Below, in pieces: positions 33,254 to 42,618 of a stretch of DNA of 64,000 nucleotides. The notes beneath the pieces were generated by a model that did not search any database, had not been told where the DNA came from, and saw only the letters and a program-made list of their open reading frames with translations. A program made the translations under genes and the position numbers. This DNA comes from Xylanibacillus composti (GTDB lineage: Bacteria; Bacillota; Bacilli; Paenibacillales; K13). Location of the stretch: positions 17,237 through 81,236 of the forward strand of contig NZ_BOVK01000051.1 of assembly GCF_018403685.1 (NCBI RefSeq), read 5' to 3'. Every line of letters begins with the position of its first letter. Positions within the stretch are counted from its first letter, which is position 1.

Positions 33254-35389
33254 TTAAGCTTTATCCCGAACACGCAGCAAGCGCAAACTGTTCAGCGTCA
33301 CAAGCAGGGTAGCGCCCATATCGGCGAAGATCGCCATCCATAAGGTCAGCCAACCCGGCACGATCAGCAGCAGGGCCAACAGCTTGATGCCTAGCGCGAA
33401 AGATACATTTTGCTTGATAATCGCCAGTGTCTTCCGGCTTAGTCGGATCGTGTAGGGCAATTTCGCCAGATCATCCGCCATGAGCGCGATGTCCGCCGTT
33501 TCCAGGGCCGTATCCGTTCCCGCGCCTCCCATCGCGATGCCGACCGTTGCTGCGGCCAGAGCGGGCGCATCATTCACGCCGTCGCCCACCATCGCCGTAT
33601 GTCCATATTCTTGGCGAAGCTGCTTTATACGGGCTAGCTTTTCCTGGGGCATCAGCTCAGCCTGGATGTCCGAGATGCGCAGCTGCTCGCCAATGGCCTT
33701 CGCTGTGGCTCGATTGTCCCCTGTCAGCAGAACGGTCTTGCGAATGCCCATACGATGCAGCTCATCGATGACGGCCCTGCTTGTCGGTCGGATCTCATCA
33801 GCTATAGCCGCGACGCCCAGCACTTCAGCCGCAGTGCCGAATACAACGGCTGTCTTCGCTTCTGACTGCCAGATTTCAATATGCCGCCGCGCGATATCCG
33901 GCAGCGTGATGCCAAGATCAGCGCAATAGCTTGGACTGCCAATCCAGTACGGCCGCCCGCTGATGGAAGCGCTGAGGCCCTTGCTCGTCACAGACCGGAA
34001 GGAATCCACCTCTATAACGGTATCCGCCGCCCCCATCGCCTCCGCTTTCCGCACAATGGCGGCAGCCAGAGGATGCTGCGATTGCCGCTCCAATGCAGCG
34101 GCGAGGCCAAGCCACCGCTTTTCTTGAAGCGATCCGACCGTGACCAGATCTGTCACAACGGGTACTCCTCTTGTAAGTGTGCCGGTCTTGTCGAAACCAA
34201 CCGCCGCCAGCCGCCCCGCTTCCTCCAGATGAATGCCGCCCTTGATCAATACGCCGTTCCTCGCCGCATTGCCGATGGCCGTGACGATTGAGACCGGCGT
34301 AGAAATCACCAACGCACACGGACAGCCGACGACGAGCAGCGCCAGCCCGCGATAAATCCATTCGCTCCAGCTGCCGCCGGCGACTAGCGGAGGAATGACG
34401 GCGATAGCCAATGCAAGCGACATAATAGCCGGCGTATAGTACCGGGCGAATCGATCCACGAACTGCTGGGACGGCGCCCGCTCAGCCTGCGCTTCCTCGA
34501 CGAGATGGATAATTTTCGCAAGCGTTGTATCTTCGTGCCCTCTAGTTACCTTCACTTCCAGCAAGCCTTCGCCGTTCAACGTACCGGCATACACCTCGTC
34601 ATCCGCTGATTTGGCCGCAGGAATCGATTCTCCGGTAATCGCAGCTTGATTGACAGCCGACTGGCCTCTGACCACGATACCGTCCAGCGCCAGCTTCTGA
34701 CCGGGCTTCACGATCATGATATCGCCAATCCGTATGTCCTCTACCGGAAGCTTGACTGTTTGCTCACCGCGCCGCACTTCCGCTTCCCTGGGCGCCATGT
34801 TCATAAGGGAACGAATGGATTGCCGCGCCTTTTCCATCGAATAGCGCTCCAGCATCTCGCTAATGGCGAACAAGATAACAACCGTCGCCCCTTCGCCCCA
34901 TTCGCCGATAGCGGCGGCGCCTATAACCGCCACCGTCATAAGCGTATTCATGTCGAACTGCAGGCGGAATAGATTTTTCAGTCCTTTGGCAAACAGGCTG
35001 TAGCCGCCGATCAGGATGGAAGCAGCGAAAGCGGCCCAGGAATAAAGACTTTCATCGCCATAGGACAGGCTTGAACCGTACCCGATTGCAAGCATTACCG
35101 CCGCGGCCAGCACATGGCCGTTCTCTTTCCACCACGGTCTTCTGTTGTATGCCGGCCGTTCATGTTCCGGCGCAACCCGCAAGTTTTCGAAAGCGCCGGC
35201 CTGCTCCAGCGCGTCGATCGATGTCCTGCCAATAACGGTTAGCTTGGATGCGCCGAAATTAACTTGCGCGTCCTGCACGCCGGGCAACCGCTTGACATTC
35301 TTCTCAAATTTCCCTGCACAATTCGCGCAAGTAAACCCCTGCACCCGATACACGTGCCGTTCCGCCTGAGTCTGTTCATGGTGTGCCAT
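33254..35389 (-). CDS. cadA: Cd(II)/Zn(II)/Pb(II)-exporting P1B-type ATPase
   Basis: 711 residues from ATG 35389 (MAHHEQTQAERHVYRVQGF). One heavy-metal-associated domain with C21-x2-C24 (FTCANCAGKF), then membrane helices, the actuator loop with TGES, the intramembrane metal site CPCAL, the phosphorylated Asp in DKTGTLTRG, and the hinge MVGDGVNDAPALA. CPC with an N-terminal GFTCANCA is the CadA/ZntA type rather than the copper type. The start overlaps the cadC stop by 14 bp, so the operon is cadC-cadA. It ends 4 bp from a shared terminator. Confidence 0.93.
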   Translation of the reverse strand: MAHHEQTQAERHVYRVQGFTCANCAGKFEKNVKRLPGVQDAQVNFGASKLTVIGRTSIDALEQAGAFENLRVAPEHERPAYNRRPWWKENGHVLAAAVMLAIGYGSSLSYGDESLYSWAAFAASILIGGYSLFAKGLKNLFRLQFDMNTLMTVAVIGAAAIGEWGEGATVVILFAISEMLERYSMEKARQSIRSLMNMAPREAEVRRGEQTVKLPVEDIRIGDIMIVKPGQKLALDGIVVRGQSAVNQAAITGESIPAAKSADDEVYAGTLNGEGLLEVKVTRGHEDTTLAKIIHLVEEAQAERAPSQQFVDRFARYYTPAIMSLALAIAVIPPLVAGGSWSEWIYRGLALLVVGCPCALVISTPVSIVTAIGNAARNGVLIKGGIHLEEAGRLAAVGFDKTGTLTRGVPVVTDLVTVGSLQEKRWLGLAAALERQSQHPLAAAIVRKAEAMGAADTVIEVDSFRSVTSKGLSASISGRPYWIGSPSYCADLGITLPDIARRHIEIWQSEAKTAVVFGTAAEVLGVAAIADEIRPTSRAVIDELHRMGIRKTVLLTGDNRATAKAIGEQLRISDIQAELMPQEKLARIKQLRQEYGHTAMVGDGVNDAPALAAATVGIAMGGAGTDTALETADIALMADDLAKLPYTIRLSRKTLAIIKQNVSFALGIKLLALLLIVPGWLTLWMAIFADMGATLLVTLNSLRLLRVRDKA

Positions 35390-35747
35390 GCGCAATCAAC
35401 TCCCGTTGCCCGGCCGCAGCCAGCCGAATCAGCTGACGAAGCGGGGCGTCCTTCCAGGAATAGAAAACCATCTTGCCTGCCTTGCGGTAATGGACAACGC
35501 CCTGCTTATGCATCGTACGCAAATGGTGCGAAGCGGTAGCGACGGAGGAACCGATAATATTCGCGGCATCGCACACACACAGCTCGTCTTCCTCACAAAG
35601 GGCGAAGGCGATCTTCATGCGGGTCTCGTCGGCCAGCAGCTTGAACAATTGGGCCATACCGCCAATATCAAAGCGTTCCAAGGTTTGCTGTACCCGCTCT
35701 ACCTTGCTTTTGTCAAAGCAATAAATCTCACACGAATCCTTTGCCAT
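35376..35747 (-). CDS. cadC: ArsR family metal-sensing repressor CadC
   Basis: 123 residues from ATG 35747 (MAKDSCEIYCFDKSKV). Metal ligands match CadC exactly: Cys6 and Cys10 in the N-terminal arm, Cys57 and Cys59 in the recognition-helix motif ELCVCD, with the winged HTH DAANIIGSSVATASHHLRTM. In S. aureus CadC these are C7, C11, C58 and C60 and bind Cd, Pb or Bi to release the operator. The frame opens seven codons earlier at 35768, but the AAAGGG ribosome site fits the later ATG. Operator-like inverted repeats lie at 35782-35831. Confidence 0.93.
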   Translation of the reverse strand: MAKDSCEIYCFDKSKVERVQQTLERFDIGGMAQLFKLLADETRMKIAFALCEEDELCVCDAANIIGSSVATASHHLRTMHKQGVVHYRKAGKMVFYSWKDAPLRQLIRLAAAGQRELIAHGTP

Positions 35748-35781
35748 CTCCATCACACCCTTTATCATTCAAACCATTATT

Positions 35782-35831
35782 TGATTAAATCATAGCACAG
35801 CTGCCGACTTTAATCAAATATATGTTTGATT
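35782..35831 (-). promoter_or_regulatory. CadC-type operators upstream of cadCA
   Basis: AATCAAA-N6-TTTGATT (35812-35831) resembles the A/T-rich inverted repeats bound by ArsR/CadC repressors. A second palindrome, TGATT-A-AATCA (35782-35792), lies nearer the start. Both sit in the space between cadC and its divergent-side neighbour and should cover the promoter. Confidence 0.6.
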
Positions 35832-35856
35832 GTTTCATCCAACGCTCGATTCCAAC

Positions 35857-35881
35857 AAAAAAACGAGGGAAAATTCCCCCG
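35857..35881 (-). terminator. Terminator of the small zinc-ribbon gene
   Basis: CGAGGGAA/TTCCCCCG pair with one mismatch and are followed on the minus strand by T7. It starts 1 bp after the stop of the 48-codon gene at 35882, which supports that gene being real. Confidence 0.8.
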
Positions 35882-36028
35882 TTATCCCTTGAGAGACAAG
35901 AGCCAGTCCTCATAGCATTCGTCGCACAGCAGCTCCAAACGCTCCTCGCTCCCCCCATCCCCTTCATATACCGTAACGGAGTGGGCGGACTCGGATTCGT
36001 GCTCACAGAAGTGACACGTATAGGACAT
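35882..36028 (-). CDS. Small zinc-ribbon-like protein (48 residues)
   Basis: The frame begins MSYTCHFCEHESES and ends LLSLKG, 48 codons, with GAGGTG 8 nt before ATG and a terminator directly after. It has two C-x2-C pairs, CHFC at residues 5-8 and CDEC at about 36-39, spaced as in a zinc ribbon, and an acidic middle (YEGDGGSEERLELL). I recognise no named family. Small proteins like this may bind nucleic acid or a partner protein. It is on the same strand as, and upstream of, cadC, but the terminator between them separates it from the cadmium operon. Confidence 0.7.
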   Translation of the reverse strand: MSYTCHFCEHESESAHSVTVYEGDGGSEERLELLCDECYEDWLLSLKG

Positions 36029-36376
36029 CAGTCGCTCACCTCATTCCCTTGCAGGTTAGCCGCGCAACGTTAGTATTGCCTGCCTGCCTCTTCCTCCATC
36101 CGGAAATATTTAGCTCGGTGGCTGCTCACGTCTATCCTTTATTCCAAATCACTTGAGTTGATGGAAGTTCGTATGCGTTCACTCCACTTTCATCAGCAAG
36201 GTGGAATCCACGTCTCTTATAGAAGCGCGTCCGGATATCTCCAATTGCAGTTCGGTTTCCGCTATAAAGTGTTTCAACACTTGCTTGCCAAAGCATATTT
36301 TTACGGTACGGGCAATTTCCATTTTTTCACCGAATACACATGAGTAGATCATAACTAGGGGAAAGGATGTGTTCGT
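36029..36376. other. Intergenic region without recognised features
   Basis: 348 bp between the divergent zinc-ribbon and Mn-catalase genes. It must contain both promoters, but I could not assign convincing -35/-10 boxes. No repeats or structured RNA noticed. Confidence 0.4.
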
Positions 36377-37237
36377 TTGTTTTATCACATTAAAGAGCTG
36401 CAGTATCCATCCAAGCCGGATCGTCCGGATCCGGTTTATGCGAGAAAGCTGCAGGAGGTATTGGGCGGGCACTTTGGGGAGATTACGGTGGCTATGCAGT
36501 ATTTGTTTCAGGGGTTGAATACTCGAGGAGACGGCAAATACCGCGATATGCTGCTGGATACGGCGACCGAGGAATTTGCCCATGTGGAAATGCTGGCCAC
36601 CATGATTGCCCGCTTGCTGGATCATGCGCCGGTGAAAGAGCAGGAGCAGGCAGTCGCCCATAACCCGGTCGTCGCAGCCGTTATGGGCGGGATGAATCCC
36701 CAGCACGTCATCGTATCCGGCTTGGGCGCCATGCCTGTCGACAGTGTAGGGAATCCGTGGAGGGCCGACTATACGATCGCAAGCGGCAACCTCCTGGCCG
36801 ATTTCCGCGACAATCTGTCGAAGGAATCGCAAGGGCGTTTGCAGGTAGTGCGGCTGTACGAAATCTCTGATGACAGGGGAGTCAAGGATATGCTTTCCTT
36901 CCTGATTGCCCGGGACACCATGCACCAGAATCAATGGCTGGCCGCTATCGCCGAATTGGAATCCAAAGAGGGCATTGTCGTGCCATCCACCTTCCCGCGC
37001 GAGCTCGAGAAGCAGCAGGTTTCCTACACCTTCTTCAATTTTTCCAGAGGAGAGGAAAGCGCACGGGGTAGATGGGCGCACGGGCCAAGCATGGATGGCT
37101 GCGGCATGTTCCAGTACGTAGCGCAGCCCCAACCGTTTGGGCCCAAGCCTTTCCTAAACCCTGCACCTCCCTCCGTACATGATACACTGCCGATTGTCCT
37201 GCGGAACGAAACCAACCTCCCTCCGCATATCGGATAG
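36377..37237 (+). CDS. Manganese catalase family protein
   Basis: 286 residues starting with TTG at 36377 (LFYHIKELQYPSKPDRP); AAAGGATG lies 9 nt upstream and no in-frame ATG precedes. It dismutates hydrogen peroxide with a di-manganese centre. The ligands of the L. plantarum enzyme are in place: Glu35 (HFGEITVAM), Glu66 and His69 (DTATEEFAHVE), Glu150 and His183 (ARDTMHQNQW), allowing a two-residue offset for the last pair. Similar proteins (CotJC, YjqC) occur in spores of Bacillales, so it may be a sporulation or stationary-phase enzyme. Confidence 0.9.
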   Translation: MFYHIKELQYPSKPDRPDPVYARKLQEVLGGHFGEITVAMQYLFQGLNTRGDGKYRDMLLDTATEEFAHVEMLATMIARLLDHAPVKEQEQAVAHNPVVAAVMGGMNPQHVIVSGLGAMPVDSVGNPWRADYTIASGNLLADFRDNLSKESQGRLQVVRLYEISDDRGVKDMLSFLIARDTMHQNQWLAAIAELESKEGIVVPSTFPRELEKQQVSYTFFNFSRGEESARGRWAHGPSMDGCGMFQYVAQPQPFGPKPFLNPAPPSVHDTLPIVLRNETNLPPHIG

Positions 37238-37349
37238 CTCTTCATAATTGTGAGGCAGACCCCGGTCATGGGAGCCTAACAGTATAAATGATGCTGCAAT
37301 GTCCCATATTAAATTCCATCTAAACTCCCAAGAAGGAAGGTTGTCCCCA

Positions 37350-38840
37350 TTGACGGTCAAGCACTTAACCAAACCCTATGTTGTCCATGCCTTGATTAAC
37401 GGCAAAGCTGTGGCAGCGGACAAACAGTTTTCTCGGGAAAATCCGACGAATCCCGATGAAATCGTTTGCTATGCGCCCGTGAATTCAAGAGAAGACGCCA
37501 TTGCAGCTATCGATGCCGCTTATCAATCATTTGCCGCCTGGAAGCTGACAGAAGTCGGTGAACGCGTCAAGCGAATGCGCAAGGCGATAGAGAAGCTGAA
37601 GGCATCCGTCGGCGAGCTCGCTCAGCTTCTTTCCCTGGAGCACGGCAAGCCGCTTTATGACGCTGAGGGCGAATTTGCAGTCTCATTCATGTGGATGGAG
37701 TTCGCCTGTGACCATGCAGAGGAAGTGCTGCGGGAAGAGGTCAGACAACATGACAAAGGAAAGACGATCATAACGAAAGATCCGATCGGCGTTGTCTCCG
37801 CGATTACGCCGTGGAACTATCCGATCTCCCTATCCACCATCAAGATCGCCCCGGCACTCTTGGCCGGCAATACGATGGTGCTGAAGCCCAGTCCATATGC
37901 GCCTCTGACGGTCTCGAAAGTGGTGGAGCTGATTGCCGCCGAATTTCCGCCAGGCGTGCTGAACATCGTGCACGGCGAAGCCGATGTAGGCGTAGAGCTT
38001 ACTTCCAACCGGAAAGTAGCGAAGATCGCCTTCACCGGAGGAACAGAGACGGCCAAGCACATCATGAAGGCCGCATCGGATACGATCAAAAAAATGACGC
38101 TGGAGCTCGGCGGCAACGATGCAGCCATCGTGCTCAGAGGCTTCGATGTCGGAGATGAGCGGGCGATGCGCCGCATGGTCATTTCGAACTTTCTCACCGC
38201 CGGCCAAATTTGCATGATTGCCAAGCGCATTTATGTGCATCGCTCGCTCTACGATGAATTCGTGCAGAAATATATTGAAGCCGCCAACAAATGGATTCGC
38301 GTCGGCGATCCTTTCGATCCCCATGCCACCATTGGGCCGGTCAATAACAAAAAACAGGCTGAGCACGTCCAACGCCTGATTGATGACGCCAAAAACCGAG
38401 GGTCCGAGGTGATCCCGTTAGGCACTGTGCTGGATGCCGGCCTGTTCGAGCAAGGGTACTTCATGCAGCCAACAGTCGTGCTGGGCTGCGGCTATGACGA
38501 TCCGATTGTGGTGGAGGAACAGTTCGGTCCAACTGTGCCGATTCTGCCGTTCGATGATGAGGAACAGGTCATAGCCCTTCACAATGAAAGCATCTACGGT
38601 TTGACCAGCTCTGTATGGGGCAGGGAGGAAGACGCCATTCGTGTTGCCCGGCGCATAGAGGCCGGTACGACTATGATTAACACGGCGGCAGTACAAGGCT
38701 TGGATGTGCAGTTCCCATTCGGCGGCGTCAAGCAATCCGGCGTCGGTCGGGAATATGGCATAGAAGGCATCCTTTCCTACACGGAAACCCATGTCATCAA
38801 TCTTCCGCATCATTTGGAACTCCCTTATATTCCGGAATAA
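37350..38840 (+). CDS. NAD(P)-dependent aldehyde dehydrogenase
   Basis: 496 residues if it starts with TTG at 37350 (LTVKHLTKPYVVHALING), which has AAGGAAGG 9-10 nt upstream; an ATG at 37299 would add 17 residues but has no ribosome site. Class ALDH motifs: ITPWNYPISLSTIKIAPALL, FTGGTETAKHIM, catalytic Glu in LELGGNDAAIVL, catalytic Cys in TAGQICMIAKR, and VEEQFGPTVPILPF. It oxidises an aldehyde to an acid; the succinate-semialdehyde/aminobutyraldehyde branch is closest by eye, but the substrate is open. No partner gene is nearby. Confidence 0.88.
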   Translation: MTVKHLTKPYVVHALINGKAVAADKQFSRENPTNPDEIVCYAPVNSREDAIAAIDAAYQSFAAWKLTEVGERVKRMRKAIEKLKASVGELAQLLSLEHGKPLYDAEGEFAVSFMWMEFACDHAEEVLREEVRQHDKGKTIITKDPIGVVSAITPWNYPISLSTIKIAPALLAGNTMVLKPSPYAPLTVSKVVELIAAEFPPGVLNIVHGEADVGVELTSNRKVAKIAFTGGTETAKHIMKAASDTIKKMTLELGGNDAAIVLRGFDVGDERAMRRMVISNFLTAGQICMIAKRIYVHRSLYDEFVQKYIEAANKWIRVGDPFDPHATIGPVNNKKQAEHVQRLIDDAKNRGSEVIPLGTVLDAGLFEQGYFMQPTVVLGCGYDDPIVVEEQFGPTVPILPFDDEEQVIALHNESIYGLTSSVWGREEDAIRVARRIEAGTTMINTAAVQGLDVQFPFGGVKQSGVGREYGIEGILSYTETHVINLPHHLELPYIPE

Positions 38841-38875
38841 ACTTCAGCCGCTCGAATGAATCGGCATTGCGAGCA

Positions 38876-38926
38876 ACAAGCGCTTAAGGTCAGGAATAGA
38901 CTGGCCTTAGGCGCTTGCCGCTTTTC
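38876..38926 (+). terminator. Terminator after the aldehyde dehydrogenase gene
   Basis: CAAGCGC and GCGCTTG with an inner TAAGG/CCTTA form a stem, followed by CCGCTTTT. The T-run is short, but position (~36 bp after the stop) fits. Confidence 0.6.
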
Positions 38927-39083
38927 CCCTCAACATCGAGCAAGCAAAATATTGTAAAAATTTTATGGTATTGTGGAACTTTTTGACTCTCTCTATCGTC
39001 TTATTATTAGTTGGGGGTTTGAAATTACATAGATTCAAGGATGGCTTTCTCCCAAATAAAAAAAGAAGATGGAGAGTGAAAAC

Positions 39084-40547
39084 ATGAAGGGGACTCGATG
39101 GCTGACACGCATCGCACCGGTACTGGTGCTTATGCTGTTGGCTTCCGCCTGCAGCTTCGGGGCAGGCAATGCAGACAATGAGGTAGTACCAAGCACACTG
39201 AAGGTTATGTACTATGATGAACGTTCGTTTTTCCAGCAATATGGCATGCTCTTCTCCGCCACTCATCCGCATGTGGATATCGAAGTAGCAAGTACGCAAA
39301 ACCTGTTTAGCAGCGGAACGGTCATCGAAGACTACAATCAGATGATGCTAGATTTCATTGAAGACGAACAGCCTGATGTCCTTATGCTGTCGGCGGAACA
39401 ATACACGGAGCTGGCACAAGACGGCCGCTTGTATGAACTGAGCAAGCTGACCAGCGATGAATCATTCGACTTGGAAGGCCTGATGCCCGGCTTGATCGAC
39501 TATATGACCGAATTAAGCGACGGCAAGCTTTATGGGCTTTCCCCAACCTTTCACAGTCAGGTCATCTATTACAATGTTGATCTATTCGAGCAATACGGCG
39601 TACCGCAGCCTACAGACCAGATGAGCTGGGAGCAGCTGATAGAGCTCGCGATGCGGTTTCCGACCGACGGCGGCGAGAACCGTGTCTACGGGCTGAAAGC
39701 CGGTTACGAAGGGTCGGTTTCGGAACTCGCTACCATGATTGCCGGCACGTATGGCTTGAGCTTAATCGACCCTGGCCAAATGCAGGTGCTCATCAATACA
39801 GATGCTTGGAAATCTGCCTTCCAAACCGCACTGAATGCCGTTCAGTCCGGCACGCTGTATGTGCAAGACCCGGAAAACTGGTTCGGCGGGGGTTCGTATG
39901 AAGAATACCTGTTGCAGGATCCGTTCATTTCCGGCAAACTGGCCATGGCCGTTGACGGACAGTATCTGATCAACCAACTGGACAGCGCCCAGGACTACTT
40001 GCAAGACAGGGGCATTCAGAACTGGGATCTGATCACCATGCCTGTCGATCCGAACAATCCGGACGTCAGCGCGCATGTGAACTTGAGCAATATCTTTGCG
40101 ATCAATGCCAATTCGGCCAACATTGAAGCAGCGGAGCAATTTATCCGTTACCTGCACAGCGATGAATTCGCCAGAGTGTCATCCCGATCTCATCTCGGCA
40201 GCGGCTTCCCGGTTCGCACCAAATATATTGAAAGCAAGGAAGACATCAATATGGAGGCCTTCTACAAGCTGAAGCCTGCAAGCAATGAACTGTACCGCGA
40301 CTACGGCGAGCTGCCGGCCCAATTCTTCAGCGAATTTCAAGGAATTCTCCAGGAAGAGCTAGATAAAGTCATAAATGGTGATGAATTGCTGGACAACGCG
40401 CTGGACAACTTGCAAGTAAGAGCCCAGGAGGCCCTCATTCGCGCGAAGCAGCAAGAGGAGGAAGAGAAGGCGCAGCAAGGCGAGGCGGCGACAGTAACCG
40501 AACCCGTCGTGCAAGAGGGGCAAGTCAGTATAGAGATCGCACGTTAA
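39084..40547 (+). CDS. Orphan solute-binding lipoprotein
   Basis: 487 residues from ATG 39084 (MKGTRWLTRIAPVL); an ATG five codons earlier has no good ribosome site while GGAGAG fits this one. The signal ends L-A-S-A-C, so it is a lipoprotein. The mature part is a family-1 binding protein (SPTFHSQVIYYNVDLFEQYG; FISGKLAMAVDGQYL) with an unusual Glu/Gln-rich C-terminal helix (AKQQEEEEKAQQGEAATV). No permease, ATPase or regulator gene lies beside it, so its transporter must be encoded elsewhere or it has a binding-only role. A terminator isolates it from the next gene. Confidence 0.88.
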   Translation: MKGTRWLTRIAPVLVLMLLASACSFGAGNADNEVVPSTLKVMYYDERSFFQQYGMLFSATHPHVDIEVASTQNLFSSGTVIEDYNQMMLDFIEDEQPDVLMLSAEQYTELAQDGRLYELSKLTSDESFDLEGLMPGLIDYMTELSDGKLYGLSPTFHSQVIYYNVDLFEQYGVPQPTDQMSWEQLIELAMRFPTDGGENRVYGLKAGYEGSVSELATMIAGTYGLSLIDPGQMQVLINTDAWKSAFQTALNAVQSGTLYVQDPENWFGGGSYEEYLLQDPFISGKLAMAVDGQYLINQLDSAQDYLQDRGIQNWDLITMPVDPNNPDVSAHVNLSNIFAINANSANIEAAEQFIRYLHSDEFARVSSRSHLGSGFPVRTKYIESKEDINMEAFYKLKPASNELYRDYGELPAQFFSEFQGILQEELDKVINGDELLDNALDNLQVRAQEALIRAKQQEEEEKAQQGEAATVTEPVVQEGQVSIEIAR

Positions 40548-40578
40548 ACGCTGAGGCTTACACACGCTCAAGGATAGG

Positions 40579-40628
40579 AAAAAACCGTTGGGAAGAACGC
40601 CATCATCGTTCTCTCCAACGGTTTTTTT
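40579..40628. terminator. Bidirectional terminator between the binding protein and NDH-2 genes
   Basis: AAAAAACCGTTGG and CCAACGGTTTTTTT pair, with AGAACG/CGTTCT inside. Both strands end in T-runs and the flanking genes converge, so it serves both. Confidence 0.88.
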
Positions 40629-40645
40629 GTTCCAGATCCAGCTCA

Positions 40646-41824
40646 TTAATAGGCTAAGGAGAACAGTCCATCGATATGCGACAAGTACCGGGCATTGCTC
40701 GCTTTCTTCATGAGCGAAGCAGGCAGGCCTTTCAGCTCGATGCCGTTCTCGCCCACACTGCCAATGCCATCCTTGCGTCCCAAGCTTGCCAATGTTCCGG
40801 AGAAAACAGGCTGGAAGGCTTCCATCGGCGAGCCGTTCAAGTAAGCCGCTACATTCGCGCCTACTTGCTCGCCCATCTGCCAAGCAATCTGGGCAGTCGG
40901 TGGATAAGGGCGCCCTTCAGGACCGAATACAACAGCGCAATCGCCGGCGAGGAAGATCTCCGGATGGGATGTGGATTGCAAAAATTCGTTAACGGTAGCA
41001 CGCCCGCGGTTCACTTCGATGCCGCACTCGGCGACAAGCGAATTCCCCTGCACGCCGCCAGTCCAAACGATTGTATGCGTTTCAATGGCGCTGCCGTCTT
41101 TCAAGCTGACAGTTGTTTCGGTTGCTTCCGTAATCGGCAAGCCGGTCAGGAACTTCACGCCGCGGTTCTCCAGACTCTCCATTGCGCGGGCAATCAGCTC
41201 CGGCGAGAACATCGGCAGTATGGTTGGTCCGGCTTCTACTAATTGAAGGGAGATCTCGGAATAGCTTACACCATATTTTCTGCATATACCTGGCAGCTCG
41301 TCCGCCAGCTCTCCTACTAGCTCGACGCCAGTAAGGCCGCCGCCGCCGATGACGATGGTCACATCCGCTGGATTTCTCGTTTCGCTGTACGCCTGAATGC
41401 GCTTCTGCACATGGGCGAATATCCGATGCGCCTCATCTACAGACTTCAGCGTCAAGCTGTGCTCTTTCAAGCCTGGTATGCCGAAATAATTCGTTTCACT
41501 GCCCAAAGCCAGCACCAGCACATCATAAGTCAACGCGGATCCGTCGTGCAGCGTTACTTTCTTATTTTCAACGGCAATCTCTTGCACGGTTCCTACCTTT
41601 ACCTGAATGCCTTTTCCCTTGAACAGTTTGTCCAGCGGCAAGGCTACGGCCTTCTCCTCCACATTTCCGGCTGCAAGCCGATGCAATTCAGTCATAATCT
41701 GATGAGATGAGTCCTTGTTGACTACGGTAATCACAGCTTCCTCTTGCGAGAAATGCTCGCGCGCGGACAATGCGCTCAGCAGCCCGCCGTAGCCTGCGCC
41801 CAAAATTAAAATATGCTTTGCCAT
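40646..41824 (-). CDS. Type II NADH dehydrogenase-like FAD oxidoreductase
   Basis: 392 residues. FAD-binding GAGYGGL at residues 9-15, a second dinucleotide motif VIGGGGLTGVELVGELADELP, AGPTILPMFSPELIA, and the FAD-binding aspartate in EIFLAGDCAVVF. The layout is that of NDH-2 (Ndh, YutJ, YumB) enzymes, which pass electrons from NADH to menaquinone at the membrane without pumping protons. It is 34 bp downstream of the DUF1641 gene. The C-terminal membrane-binding helices are short, as in Bacillus enzymes. Confidence 0.9.
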   Translation of the reverse strand: MAKHILILGAGYGGLLSALSAREHFSQEEAVITVVNKDSSHQIMTELHRLAAGNVEEKAVALPLDKLFKGKGIQVKVGTVQEIAVENKKVTLHDGSALTYDVLVLALGSETNYFGIPGLKEHSLTLKSVDEAHRIFAHVQKRIQAYSETRNPADVTIVIGGGGLTGVELVGELADELPGICRKYGVSYSEISLQLVEAGPTILPMFSPELIARAMESLENRGVKFLTGLPITEATETTVSLKDGSAIETHTIVWTGGVQGNSLVAECGIEVNRGRATVNEFLQSTSHPEIFLAGDCAVVFGPEGRPYPPTAQIAWQMGEQVGANVAAYLNGSPMEAFQPVFSGTLASLGRKDGIGSVGENGIELKGLPASLMKKASNARYLSHIDGLFSLAY

Positions 41825-41858
41825 GATGCTCCTCCATTCCTTCCGTCACAAGTTCAAG

Positions 41859-42287
41859 CTAGCCCTGTTTCTTCTTTTCACCCAGCACATCCAGATAAGC
41901 TTGTCCGAACCGCAGCAGCTTTTGAATTTCCGGATCTTTCAACATCTTCATCAATCCGAATACGCCGATGGTCGTGCTGTCCTTCTCCGCACGCTCGTTC
42001 GCTTCTATCGTCGTAGCCGCGATAAACTTCGCCTTCTCTTCCAGCGGTTTCAAGATCTCCTGCAGACCCGCGATCGTGTCTTCGATCAGCACCCGGTCCG
42101 TAGCTACCTTCTTGGCGAAATCATGCACCTGTGTCAACGTTGTCATCATCTCTGCAATCTTCGGCAGCTGTTCGATCAATGCAGCAAGCGCTTCCTGTGC
42201 TTCAGGCTTCAGCAGCTGCTCGGTGACATCCGTGCGGGCAGCGGTTTCTGCTTTCGCTTTCTCTGCATCCAATGTTGCTTCTACCAT
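41859..42287 (-). CDS. DUF1641 domain protein
   Basis: 142 residues from ATG 42287 (MVEATLDAEKAKAE); GGAGGAGG precedes it, the upstream in-frame codons being artefactual. It is an alpha-helical protein with LPKIAEMMTTLTQVHDFAKK and a conserved GVFGLMKMLKDPEIQKLLRF, the DUF1641 core. Such proteins are found next to NADH dehydrogenases and formate dehydrogenase-type genes; the biochemical role is unknown. The gap of 34 bp to the NDH-2-like gene points to a shared function. Confidence 0.85.
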   Translation of the reverse strand: MVEATLDAEKAKAETAARTDVTEQLLKPEAQEALAALIEQLPKIAEMMTTLTQVHDFAKKVATDRVLIEDTIAGLQEILKPLEEKAKFIAATTIEANERAEKDSTTIGVFGLMKMLKDPEIQKLLRFGQAYLDVLGEKKKQG

Positions 42288-42543
42288 GCTGTGTTCCTCC
42301 TCCATCCGTCTATGGCACAAGATGTAATGTGAATATCTTCACAAATCGAAACAGACAGTTGTGTCTATGTTTCGTGCCCCAGGATTAATCCAACGCTTGT
42401 TATTATACCGCAGCCTGGGATACAGCTAAAGGATTATGTTCACAAAATCACATTAGCCTTTTTTATTGGTGCAAAAGATTTCATTTATCACACTCCTTGT
42501 AAGATTTTCCCTCACCTGAACAAGGAGCATTCCTGTCGGCAAC

Positions 42544-42591
42544 AAAATCAGACCAGGGTGTCCAGTACTGCTGGTTCCCCTGGCCTGATTT
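42544..42591 (-). terminator. Terminator of the ribonuclease J gene
   Basis: AATCAGACCAGGG and CCCTGGCCTGATT pair with an inner CCAG/CTGG; minus-strand T-run (GATTTTGTTG). It starts 28 bp after the stop at 42619. Confidence 0.8.
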
Positions 42592-42618
42592 GGATGCCTG
42601 ATTGAATCATGCAGCTGC

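Noticed and set aside
35785..36006. 73-codon minus frame overlapping the zinc-ribbon gene
   Set aside because: It is out of frame with the C-x2-C reading, which has the better ribosome site and a terminator.
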